Below are positions 19,613-26,797 of a DNA stretch of 63,626 bases, piece by piece (position 1 is the stretch's first letter; the number at the start of each line of letters is the position of its first letter). The translations under genes were made by a program, and so were the position numbers. Location of the stretch: NCBI RefSeq assembly GCF_000615285.1, contig NZ_BALU01000013.1:1-63626 (forward strand), in the 5' to 3' direction. A model generated the notes under the pieces. That model had not been told where the DNA came from. It searched no databases and saw only the letters and a program-made list of their open reading frames with translations. The stretch is from Lactobacillus kitasatonis DSM 16761 = JCM 1039 (GTDB lineage: Bacteria > Bacillota > Bacilli > Lactobacillales > Lactobacillaceae).

Positions 19613-19720
19613 TAGAAAATGACTGCTTACTTCAATTTTGTGACCTCTTAGTTAAATTGGCTAGTTTTTCGTAATAAAACGCGGTCTAATAGGATTATAG
19701 AAATGAAGGGGATGAAAAAA

Positions 19721-20176
19721 TTGAAGGTTAAATTAGAAACTGATCCTGATAACCAGGAATCGGAAGTAATTATCAAAGCTAATAAAATTACTCCAGAACT
19801 AGAGCGAATTTATCGTAAATTGTAAGATGAATCATCTAATCTTGATCAAATTACTGGAGTAAAGGATGACAAAGCATATTATCTCGATATAAATCAGATT
19901 CTATTCTTTGAAACTGCTGATAAACAGGTAATGGCACATACTATAAATCATAGCTATGCTGTGAAATATAAGTTGTATGAATTAGAAAATTTGTTTGGCG
20001 GACAATTTATGCGAGTATCTAAATCAACAATTCTTAACTTAGATCAGATTTATGCTTTGACTAAATCAATTTCTAATTGCCAGATTCAATTTCATCATTC
20101 TTACAAAACCGTTTATGTTTCTAGACGTTACTACCGCGAATTAAAAGATAAATTAAACGAAAGAAGGACTTACTGA
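19721..20176 (+). pseudogene. LytTR-family regulator interrupted by an in-frame stop
   Basis: Translation from TTG 19721 (AAGGGG upstream) reads KVKLETDPDNQES and then ERIYRKL before TAA at 19823-19825. The same frame continues without another stop to 20176 as a typical LytTR DNA-binding domain (YLDINQILFFETADKQV; FMRVSKSTILNLDQI). The ATG at 19931 lies inside that domain, so restart there would lose its first strands. A substitution rather than a frameshift made the stop. Its partner, a LiaF-like gene, starts right at its end. Confidence 0.82.
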
Positions 20177-20931
20177 TGAAAGCTAAGTGGAGTCGAATTT
20201 TCTGGGGCGTTGGGTTAATTGCAGCTGCCGTGTTCTTAGTAATTGACCAGTTACATTTATTACCATTTACGATAGGTTTCTGGGCGATCTTTTGGACAGT
20301 AGTTTTTGTAGCTAGTTTAATTACCTCGGTAATCAATAAGAATTTATACGGAGCTATTTTCTCAATTGTCTTTTTGGTAATTGTCTACGCTAAGCCACTT
20401 CATATTGCAGCACTATCTCCTTGGACCATTTTGCTTGTGGCAATTCTGTTTTCTGCCGGAATTAGTTTGATTTTTAGAAATGGTTTTAAGCCCACGATCA
20501 TCATTAATGGGAAAAAGGGTAATGCAAATTTGTCGGACTTGATAAATAAGAATTTTAAAGCAGATAATGTCATCACTGATAATAGTTTTGGCGTTGATAA
20601 CGATAATGTTGTAATTAGTGGTAAGATGACTGAAGCTTCACGTTACATTCATTCGCAAAATTTGAAAACAGTTACTATTGATTCTTCAATGGGAGACGTT
20701 AGCGTTTATTTAGATGATGCCAAAGCTGCGGGGGATGAAGTAATTATGAATATTAATACTTCGATGTGTGATGTTGATGTTTATATTCCAAGTGATTGGC
20801 AAGTTGAAAATAATATGCAAAATAGTTTGAGCGATGTCGATATTGATCACAGCAAAGGAACTGGCACAAAGTTGATCTTACAGGGTAGAAATACCATGGG
20901 AGATTTAACTGTTAAACATGTAAAAGATTAA
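20176..20931 (+). CDS. LiaF-like membrane protein
   Basis: The 251-residue protein has four or five N-terminal transmembrane segments (about 7-110) and a C-terminal beta-rich LiaF/YvqF-like domain (VTIDSSMGDVSVYLDDA ... NTMGDLTVKHV). Homologues respond to or dampen cell-envelope stress signalling. It overlaps the end of the LytTR gene, forming the LytTR-membrane partner pair seen in lactobacilli. With the regulator broken, its regulation may be lost. Confidence 0.8.
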   Translation: MKAKWSRIFWGVGLIAAAVFLVIDQLHLLPFTIGFWAIFWTVVFVASLITSVINKNLYGAIFSIVFLVIVYAKPLHIAALSPWTILLVAILFSAGISLIFRNGFKPTIIINGKKGNANLSDLINKNFKADNVITDNSFGVDNDNVVISGKMTEASRYIHSQNLKTVTIDSSMGDVSVYLDDAKAAGDEVIMNINTSMCDVDVYIPSDWQVENNMQNSLSDVDIDHSKGTGTKLILQGRNTMGDLTVKHVKD

Positions 20932-20939
20932 GAAAATTC

Positions 20940-20965
20940 AAAATTAGCACTCATTATAAAGAAGT
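20940..20965 (+). repeat. attL core
   Basis: The 26 bases begin AAAATTAGCACTC and end AAGAAGT. They match 28029-28054 at 24 positions. The core contains TTAGCACTC, the left arm of a CIRCE element, without the matching right arm here. Confidence 0.8.
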
Positions 20966-21095
20966 AACGCTAGTATATTGAGTTAATGTAAGAACGCCTA
21001 AATGCTTATTTATCAATGTTTTGGCGCTATGTGATTAAAGAAAATTATTTGAAATTACAATTAAAAGGAACAAAATAAGGAGCAATATTTGTTTC

Positions 21096-21125
21096 GACGC
21101 AGACGAGTTTATCAAAGGATTTTAA
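21096..21125 (-). repeat. 30-bp island repeat, copy A
   Basis: Read on the minus strand: TTAAAATCCTTTGATAAACT followed by CGTCTGCGTC. Copies B and C lie at 23924 and 26743 on the other strand. The consensus is TTARAATCYTTYGAYAARCT then CGTCTGCGYC. Confidence 0.8.
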
Positions 21126-21194
21126 TGATATAATTAAATAGATATCACTATTCATAGTCTTGGCTTATCTCAATTACGAGGTAAGCCATTTTTA
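21126..21194 (+). ncRNA. Possible short transcript next to repeat A
   Basis: An extended -10 (TGATATAAT, 21126-21134) directly follows repeat A. A stem of GGCTTATCTC with GAGGTAAGCC (21162-21187) and a T-rich tract follows within 30 nt. Together they could give an RNA of about 55 nt. No -35 is clear. Confidence 0.35.
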
Positions 21195-21370
21195 GTTATA
21201 GGGATGCCTCTATTGAGCGCTCTAAGACGTTTTAATAATTTGAGTATGATTATACATATTTACCTTTAAAACTCGCTAGAATCAAAATAACTCACCTCAT
21301 TGGCTCAATAACGAAAAGTTATCCAGTATCAGGTAAAATATTCTTATATGAAAAGCGAGGTTAAGAAGCA

Positions 21371-21787
21371 ATGAGTAATACAACTGTTGTAGTGAGTGCT
21401 TACAAGTTTTTTAATAAATATTTTGATCGAATATTGAGCATTTCAGGATTATTGCCGTTGGACTTGATGCCCGAAAATCTTAGTAATATAAAGCCATCCG
21501 ATGATGAGAGCTATCCTCAAAGAATCATACAAGCTGAAACTATCGCATATTGCATAGCATCGGCAATCAATGAATGCAAAGACGAGCCTAGAAAGCCATA
21601 TAAGACAATATTGATTGATGTTTATTTGAAAGAAATAAGCAATATTGAAACCATGAAAGAGGTTGGCTATGAGCATTCCAGATATGCAGTATTGAAGAGA
21701 CAAGCCGTCGATGAGTTTGCGGGGCGCTTCAATGTCTATGCTATTAAGTCGGGCGTTGGTTCGATAATCGAACTAAGCCAAACTTAG
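21371..21787 (+). CDS. ArpU-like phage late transcriptional regulator
   Basis: The 138-residue protein ends with an ArpU/RinA-type segment (KPYKTILIDVYLKEIS ... GYEHSRYAVLKRQAVDEF), a helix-turn-helix used by phages of Gram-positive bacteria to switch on late genes. The N-terminal half is not recognisable. GAGG precedes the ATG. It lies at the left end of the island, opposite in direction to rep, and is followed by a terminator. In a satellite it might respond to or imitate the helper phage late switch; that is inference. Confidence 0.6.
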   Translation: MSNTTVVVSAYKFFNKYFDRILSISGLLPLDLMPENLSNIKPSDDESYPQRIIQAETIAYCIASAINECKDEPRKPYKTILIDVYLKEISNIETMKEVGYEHSRYAVLKRQAVDEFAGRFNVYAIKSGVGSIIELSQT

Positions 21788-21822
21788 CCCGTTGCATCTC
21801 GTCAAGATTGAAGATATTAATT

Positions 21823-21854
21823 CTCACTATGTAAAATTGCATAGTGAGTTTTTT
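21823..21854 (+). terminator. Terminator after the ArpU-like gene
   Basis: CTCACTATGTAA pairs with TTGCATAGTGAG, followed by six T. Confidence 0.85.
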
Positions 21855-22516
21855 ATTATCTTGATGCTTGTTGATGAGTGGTTTTGTGGTGGTTCTTTTG
21901 TTGATTCGATACGGGATAAAATGGGGGCAATCGGAGTATTTGCAAGTGTATCCATAGATACGGTCGTCGCTTACCGTCGTGCCTGTTTTGCATCCGACGC
22001 TTAACGGCACATAATCGGCTAATTTCGTGTCATTTTGCACCTTGCCTGTTGTACACGGAATGTATACATCGATTTCACTGCCCAATTTTCAATAGTCAGT
22101 TGATGAGGGTGTCGTGTTTTGCTACTGCCTTTTGACTGCTGAATTTTAAACAGTGAGTTATTGCATGCATGTCCCCAAAATTGGGGGCATCTGTCTAATA
22201 AAATGAGTTTCACTACTCTTGCAAGGTGTACTCATAAGTACGCCCTCATTGTATTGCTTAAATTTCGTACGGAATTTAAGCGGGTATCACTGTTTCAATG
22301 ATGCCCTTATTCAATAGATACCAGCGTACTTGCTTCAAGTACGGAGCTAGAAACAACCGTACTTTAGGTACGCTTGTATCTTATCTTCGACTGCGCAAAA
22401 TTGCGTAGTCGCTTTTTGTCTTCATGCTTGATTATCGAGCTTTTTTGGCTAATTATGCTTGATTTCTCCGTCGTTGGAAAAACCGCCATGATGGTAGTTA
22501 ATTACGAATCATAGTT

Positions 22517-22553
22517 CAGGTTTTTTCAGGTTCAGGACAGGTTTTGACAGGTT
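22517..22553 (+). repeat. CAGGTT iterons, candidate Rep-binding origin
   Basis: Four copies of CAGGTT start at 22517, 22527, 22538 and 22548, spaced 10, 11 and 10 nt. One helical turn between copies is typical of protein-binding iterons at replication origins. Confidence 0.6.
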
Positions 22554-22748
22554 GATAAGAGCATATAGTACGGCTTAACATCTATCCAAAATTGGACGCA
22601 TCTTTGGGCACGTCCGTAGCTATAGCTACGCTGGTAATCTGTCTCTGTTGTTAAATTGCCTTTCTGCTTATCGTGCTAGCTTGTATCTTGCTTTCAAGTT
22701 GACCATAAGCGACAAAATTGCATGATTTAGAAATTGAGCTTGCTATCT

Positions 22749-22849
22749 TAGTTTCTTGCCATTTAGCAGACACGGTAAAACAAACTAAGCAAAGAAATTA
22801 ATGAAAGCATGGCAGGTGCGTCCAATAAAACTATCGTAAGAAACTAAGA
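22749..22849. repeat. Nested long-range inverted repeat near rep
   Basis: CTTAGTTTCTT (22749-22759) is the exact complement of AAGAAACTAAG (22839-22849). TGCCAT and ATGGCA are nested inside. Such a long stem suits a single- or double-strand origin. Confidence 0.5.
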
Positions 22850-22856
22850 AATAAAA

Positions 22857-22883
22857 ATAAGCGTGCCCAGTTGGTACGCTTAT
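22857..22883 (-). terminator. Hairpin after rep
   Basis: ATAAGCGTGCC and GGTACGCTTAT form an 11-bp stem 40 nt past the rep stop. On the minus strand it is followed by a T-rich tract. The single mismatch is G-T only on the plus strand, so its orientation is uncertain. Confidence 0.55.
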
Positions 22884-22926
22884 CTTGAATAATGTATTTT
22901 ACTTGCATGGCATTTTAGTATAATGG

Positions 22927-23859
22927 CTACAAGAATGAATTTATTTCTTTTTGAATATCGTTTTTCCTGTTTTGAAGCACCTCCATTGCTAACTTGATTC
23001 TAGTTGGAGTGCTTTTTTTATGTAATTCTCTTATCTTCTTTCTGTATTTTGCTCTTGTCTTTGATGAGACGTTTTGGAACTCGTCGGGGTGGTGTAAGAG
23101 TTGGTTTATCATTGCTCGCTCTCGGATATCGGGCACCGCTAGCCTAGTTACTTCGGGCAAGGATAAGCAATTCAGCATCTTGACCACTCTGTCGCCCCAA
23201 TCTTGCACCGTGTTATATGTCTTTGTCTGTCGTAGTTGAAGCTCTGCACGTTCCCAATTCTTTATATAATCGGGCACTGTTACTCGTTTTTGTTGTAACT
23301 CGACCAACTTGTCATAGTATCGATAAACCTGCCTCGACTTACGTACTCCTGCTGTAATTGATTCCAGCTTACCATTTGCGCCAATCGTGAAAAACGTCTT
23401 GGTGTGAGGTCTATAGAGCGTGTAAATCATTCCTGCATCGTCAAAATTAATGAAGTCGACAGCTATATCAATTCGTGTTATGCGTGGTTTATTGAATATC
23501 TTGGTTATATTAGTTATCTGCCGTTTCTCCTGCGCTGTCAGGTGGTTGGATGTATCGATGCGCCAACTATCAGAGTAATATTTATTCTTTGATAGCGTGG
23601 CAATGCTGTCAGCATCTCTAAACAGGTTGTATGTAGTAGGTTGACCATCAATTCTACTTACAGACGTCAGAATCCAATTATTTTCTCTTAATCTGTCTTT
23701 ACACTTGTCGATATTGATGTCTCCTGATACTGTAATTTCGTCTAAACTAATTTCACAATCGTTGGCAGTATTTTCATCAGAAAGTGTAAAAAGTAAAGGG
23801 CTAGCGGGGTATTTACATAAGACGCTCGAATTTTTATTTTGACTTAGTGAAATTGCCAT
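22927..23859 (-). CDS. Rolling-circle-type replication initiator (Rep_trans-like)
   Basis: The protein carries the signature RITRIDIAVDF followed by KSRQVYRYYDKLVEL and NWERAELQLRQ. This arrangement is seen in the replication-initiation-factor/Rep_trans family of pT181-like plasmids and integrative elements. Such proteins nick a double-strand origin through a tyrosine. The frame is open to 23895, but AAAGAAAGAT fits a start at 23859 (MAISLSQNKN, 310 residues). It is the last gene of the leftward operon and is followed by the iteron/hairpin region. Confidence 0.75.
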   Translation of the reverse strand: MAISLSQNKNSSVLCKYPASPLLFTLSDENTANDCEISLDEITVSGDINIDKCKDRLRENNWILTSVSRIDGQPTTYNLFRDADSIATLSKNKYYSDSWRIDTSNHLTAQEKRQITNITKIFNKPRITRIDIAVDFINFDDAGMIYTLYRPHTKTFFTIGANGKLESITAGVRKSRQVYRYYDKLVELQQKRVTVPDYIKNWERAELQLRQTKTYNTVQDWGDRVVKMLNCLSLPEVTRLAVPDIRERAMINQLLHHPDEFQNVSSKTRAKYRKKIRELHKKSTPTRIKLAMEVLQNRKNDIQKEINSFL

Positions 23860-23923
23860 TTTTATCTTTCTTTCGTTAATAAAAAAGCGCTCCATAGTGG
23901 AACGCCAATAACAAGAAATTATG

Positions 23924-23953
23924 GTTAAAATCTTTCGACAAACTCGTCTGCGC
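23924..23953 (+). repeat. 30-bp island repeat, copy B
   Basis: TTAAAATCTTTCGACAAACT followed by CGTCTGCGCC. It lies between rep and the excisionase-like gene. Confidence 0.8.
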
Positions 23954-23960
23954 CAACAAA

Positions 23961-24043
23961 CTGTTATAATCTTAAATGTAAAAATTATTCGGATGATTTT
24001 TACTTACCGCTCGTAGCTACGCCAATAGTTACGAGCTTTTTTT
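23961..24043 (+). ncRNA. Possible short antisense RNA between rep and xis-like gene
   Basis: An extended -10 TGTTATAAT (23961-23969) lies 8 nt after repeat B. A plus-strand terminator follows: GCTCGTAGCT (24009-24018) pairs with AGTTACGAGC (24027-24036), then seven T. The stem lies in the last codons of the minus-strand gene 24000-24311, but the T-run is only on the plus strand. An RNA of about 70 nt antisense to the end of that gene is predicted. Confidence 0.45.
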
Positions 24044-24311
24044 CTTGCCCTTGTAATCGTGTCTCGTGAGCTTTTAGCCATTGAGTTATAGATTGCTTGC
24101 CATAGAGCTTGCGACCGTCTACGACAGCGACAGGCATGCCCAGACTTGCCCAATAACTGATAGTTGATTCAGCAACGCCAAAATACTTTGCAATGTCTTT
24201 GCGATTCAAGTAGGGACGTTGGTTTTCAACTTGTTTAATGCTGTCCTGAACAACAGCAAACACCGCTTTTCTTATTTCTGTTATCTGTTCATCATCCAAT
24301 ACAAATTGCAT
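24000..24311 (-). CDS. Excisionase-like winged-helix protein
   Basis: The C-terminal half has a MerR/excisionase-type helix-turn-helix: YLNRKDIAKYFGVAEST, then ISYWASLGMPVAVVDGRKLY and a C-terminal QWLKAHE. The N-terminal half is helical and may oligomerise. GGAGG 9 nt upstream selects 24311 (MQFVLDDEQ, 103 residues) over the longer frame at 24338. In satellites such a protein directs excision with the integrase; it could instead be a regulator. Confidence 0.65.
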   Translation of the reverse strand: MQFVLDDEQITEIRKAVFAVVQDSIKQVENQRPYLNRKDIAKYFGVAESTISYWASLGMPVAVVDGRKLYGKQSITQWLKAHETRLQGQEKKLVTIGVATSGK

Positions 24312-24315
24312 TGTC

Positions 24316-24651
24316 TTAGTCCTCCTTAAACGTTGCATAACTCATTAAATCTACTGTATCTGAAACCTTTTCCATTGATGTGGTAAGAATTTTTAGTACC
24401 GCTCTAATAGAATCGGCTTCGCTTGTCATGTCGTCTTTGTAATTACTACCGATAGACATATTCTTTTCTAAAAGATCTAAGACACCATAAGCCTCGCAAA
24501 TGCTACCAACGGCATCATTTAAGTTATTGCCTAATTGAGTTAAGTAAGAACCTAATTCAGGATTACTGCTTGCCAATTCTTTGACTTTTGGATTTGACTT
24601 TAACGCATTCTCGATTGATGCATTTAATTTAAGATTATTGCTTTTCTCCAT
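24316..24651 (-). CDS. Unknown helical island protein
   Basis: The 111-residue protein matches no family I recognise. It is acidic, almost wholly helical by composition and without cysteine motifs or membrane segments apart from a mild hydrophobic stretch (ICEAYGVLDLL). AAAGGAAAA precedes the ATG. It lies 4 nt before the excisionase-like start and 14 nt after the duplicated winged-helix gene, so it belongs to the same operon. Confidence 0.6.
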   Translation of the reverse strand: MEKSNNLKLNASIENALKSNPKVKELASSNPELGSYLTQLGNNLNDAVGSICEAYGVLDLLEKNMSIGSNYKDDMTSEADSIRAVLKILTTSMEKVSDTVDLMSYATFKED

Positions 24652-24665
24652 GTTGATTTTCCTTT

Positions 24666-25418
24666 CTACGCTGTCCGATTGGTTTCAATTACTATCTGTC
24701 GTGCCATTGGAGTAAGTCTCATAGCCTCCATGACTTGCTTACTTCGAGCTAGTTCTTTTGAAAGTTTGTTCATGAACTCTGAATATTCCATTGGAGTTTG
24801 AAATTGGTAATAGCCTCCGTCGGTAGTACTGCCAACGTCGTAATGTTTGAGCCTTAATTCTCTTATCAGTTTCTTGACGTGGCGTGTACAGATATCCAAT
24901 GCATTGGCAATATAAGCGCATGTCAGCATATTTTCTTTACCCAATGGAATTAGACTAAGCAGTCGTTTCTCTAACTCACTTAGTTTGTTTTCTCGATTAG
25001 GAGAAATTAAGCCATGAAAATCAAGTCCACTTTGTACAATAGCCATTTGATTGGTATCAATGGTTATTTTTTGTGCCATCGGAGTAAACCTCATAGCCTC
25101 TATAACTTGCTCACTACGTGTCAATTCTCTTGAAAGCATATTCATGAACTTTAAGTATTCCGTTGGATTCAGAAAGCGATAATAGCCATCGTATGTAGTA
25201 CTGCCAACGTCGTAATGTTTGAGCCTTAATCTTCTTGCTTGATCTGTAAGATGTCGTGAGCTGATATCTAGCAGATTGCAAATATAAGAGCCTGATACCG
25301 CATTTTCTTTGCCCAATGGAATCAGATTAAGCACCTTTTTTTCAGGCTCTGTCAGTCCAATTTCTTGTTCAGGGAACGTTAAGCCGTAAAGGTTTAACTC
25401 TGTTTGAATTGATTCCAA
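24666..25418 (-). CDS. Tandem-duplicated winged-helix island regulator
   Basis: The 250-residue protein consists of two homologous halves. Each has E(K/L)KxLxLIPLGKEN, a helix-turn-helix-like segment (YICNLLDISSRHL / YIANALDICTRHV), RLRLKHYDVGSTT and a tail ending RFTPMA or RLTPMA. The repeat unit is 124 codons; 36 bases at 24823-24858 and 25195-25230 are identical, so the duplication is recent or under gene conversion. DNA binding is inferred from the predicted helices and context. It lies directly after the Cro-like gene. Confidence 0.7.
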   Translation of the reverse strand: MESIQTELNLYGLTFPEQEIGLTEPEKKVLNLIPLGKENAVSGSYICNLLDISSRHLTDQARRLRLKHYDVGSTTYDGYYRFLNPTEYLKFMNMLSRELTRSEQVIEAMRFTPMAQKITIDTNQMAIVQSGLDFHGLISPNRENKLSELEKRLLSLIPLGKENMLTCAYIANALDICTRHVKKLIRELRLKHYDVGSTTDGGYYQFQTPMEYSEFMNKLSKELARSKQVMEAMRLTPMARQIVIETNRTA

Positions 25419-25419
25419 T

Positions 25420-25638
25420 TTAGTTCACCTCCTTTACAAGATCATGGTTATATTCTTTGACTAGCCAATCATTTAATCGCTTAAAAGTGATTGAAGTAAC
25501 GTTTCTATGGTCATGCTTGAAGATGTCGATTAACGTCCATTTGCTAACACCAGTAATGCTTGCAAGGTTAGTGATAGATAAGTCTAACTCACCTCGTTTG
25601 CGCTTGATGGCAGTAACTTGTTGCTCTGATAATTTCAT
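25420..25638 (-). CDS. Cro-like XRE regulator (Str-like)
   Basis: The 72-residue single-domain helix-turn-helix protein has the recognisable segment LDLSITNLASITGVSKWT. It is the first gene of the leftward island operon, diverging from the 303-residue repressor with the shared operator between. By analogy with SaPI str or phage Cro it would favour lytic-type expression; that is inference. GGCGAG precedes the ATG. Confidence 0.75.
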   Translation of the reverse strand: MKLSEQQVTAIKRKRGELDLSITNLASITGVSKWTLIDIFKHDHRNVTSITFKRLNDWLVKEYNHDLVKEVN

Positions 25639-25688
25639 ATTCTCGCCTCTTTTTGCTCACAAACTGTTATCAATTTACATTTAGATTA

Positions 25689-25740
25689 TATGCTAACATA
25701 ATGTGAACGTCAATAATATTTTTCACATTTTGTTAGCATA
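25689..25740. promoter_or_regulatory. Divergent operator of the island switch
   Basis: TATGCTAACATAATGTGAA (25689-25707) and TTCACATTTTGTTAGCATA (25722-25740) form an inverted repeat with 18 of 19 positions complementary, separated by 14 nt. A further partial match (TATGTGATAACA) overlaps the right arm. It sits between the Cro-like and repressor genes. Confidence 0.75.
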
Positions 25741-25781
25741 TGTGATAACATAAATAAAAGAAAAGAAGTGAATAATATAAA

Positions 25782-26693
25782 ATGAACCGAATAAAAGAAC
25801 TACGGCAAAAGAATAACCTAACTTTAAGAGGGCTAGGCAATAAGATAAATATGAGTAGTAGCCGTATTAGCCAATATGAAACAGGTAAACGAGAGCCTAA
25901 ACTAGAAACGTGGCAAAAATTAGCCGATTTTTTCGGGGTTTCTGTACCATATTTGCAAGGAATTGAGCCAGAAGTTAGTCCTGAAAATATGATAAAGAAG
26001 ATAATCCCTAAACTTCATAAAGAATATTTTGATAATTATTTGCTATTAAACGGTGAATTGCCTAGAGGGACATTTAGTATTAATCCATATATCACAACTA
26101 CACTAGATGAATTAATAAAAGTTAATGGGGAAAAGAAAAAGCCAATAGATTTCTATTTCAAGAATGATAAAGAATTTAAGATAAATCCTAAAATAGAAAA
26201 ATATTGGTTTAATCTTCTATTACCTTTTGCAAAAGACATATGTAATAGTACGTGGTGGTTATATGATAACAATATATCAGTTAATACTTTCATCCATTTT
26301 ATAGATATGAAATTAGTTGATCGCAAACCCGATAAGATAAGTATATTAGAAAGCTATTTAATCGATTGCCATTATTTTGCTTTTGATGTTCCTTTGCATC
26401 ATTTAATGAATACAAGTATTAAATATTCTGATTTTAAAACGGCTAAAAAAGATTTTTATAAGTATTTCGACTTTTTGAAAGAAGTAAGAGATAAAATTTT
26501 TTCTAAGAGTGAAACAGAAATATTAAAAAAAGCGTTTGAAAGCCGCTTAAAAATGGAAGAAAGATACGATGATGAAGAACTTATTCAGAAAATAAAAAAA
26601 CAGGTTAACGATGGAGATACAAAATTAGCACGTTTCTTGGTAGAAAACCCTTCAAACTGGCATACAGCATATAAAGAATATTCAACTAAATGA
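25782..26693 (+). CDS. Stl-like master repressor (XRE)
   Basis: The 303-residue protein has an N-terminal XRE helix-turn-helix (LTLRGLGNKINMSSSRISQY, residues 14-33). A long C-terminal region of about 230 residues follows; I do not recognise it and it lacks LexA/CI peptidase Ser-Lys motifs. That layout resembles Stl of SaPIs, which is relieved by binding a helper-phage protein rather than by RecA cleavage. AAAAGAAG precedes the ATG. Same direction as int. Confidence 0.7.
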   Translation: MNRIKELRQKNNLTLRGLGNKINMSSSRISQYETGKREPKLETWQKLADFFGVSVPYLQGIEPEVSPENMIKKIIPKLHKEYFDNYLLLNGELPRGTFSINPYITTTLDELIKVNGEKKKPIDFYFKNDKEFKINPKIEKYWFNLLLPFAKDICNSTWWLYDNNISVNTFIHFIDMKLVDRKPDKISILESYLIDCHYFAFDVPLHHLMNTSIKYSDFKTAKKDFYKYFDFLKEVRDKIFSKSETEILKKAFESRLKMEERYDDEELIQKIKKQVNDGDTKLARFLVENPSNWHTAYKEYSTK

Positions 26694-26742
26694 TGTTATA
26701 AGTGCATCCCAATAATGTGGGAATAATATTACAAGTTCATGG

Positions 26743-26772
26743 TTAGAATCCTTTGACAAGCTCGTCTGCGCC
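26743..26772 (+). repeat. 30-bp island repeat, copy C
   Basis: TTAGAATCCTTTGACAAGCT followed by CGTCTGCGCC. It ends 25 nt before the integrase start and contains TTTGACA. Confidence 0.8.
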
Positions 26773-26797
26773 GATGTGCTAAAAGAAGGCAATGACT

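Larger units (their letters stand above)
20966..21370. other. Left-end non-coding region of the island
   Basis: No gene is seen. It holds the 13-mer GGAGCAATATTTG (21079-21091), which recurs with one or two changes at 27963-27975 and 27975-27987 next to attR, so these may be integrase arm sites. It also holds one copy of the 30-bp island repeat, an extended -10 and a terminator-like hairpin, listed separately. Confidence 0.5.
21855..22850 (+). other. Hairpin-rich non-coding region, candidate origin or structured RNA
   Basis: About 1 kb without a supportable gene. Strong hairpins: GTGCC/GGCAC (about 21980-22013), 22169-22190, 22256-22281, 22283-22307, 22325-22343, 22388-22417 (terminator-like), 22427-22447 (terminator-like) and the palindrome CGTAGCTATAGCTACG at 22615-22630. 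Several share the apex CAAAATTG. The imperfect pairs seen are G-T on the plus strand, as expected for plus-strand RNA or single-stranded DNA. It follows rep in the position of an origin in PICIs and rolling-circle replicons. Confidence 0.55.

Noticed and set aside
21792..22213. Short open frames on both strands in the island non-coding region
   Set aside because: They cross strong hairpins and terminators, have no ribosome sites, and their proteins look like random translation; RNA/DNA structure explains the region better.
22517..22553. CRISPR-like array
   Set aside because: Repeat units are 6 bases with 4-5 base spacers; far too short, with no cas genes. Iterons fit better.
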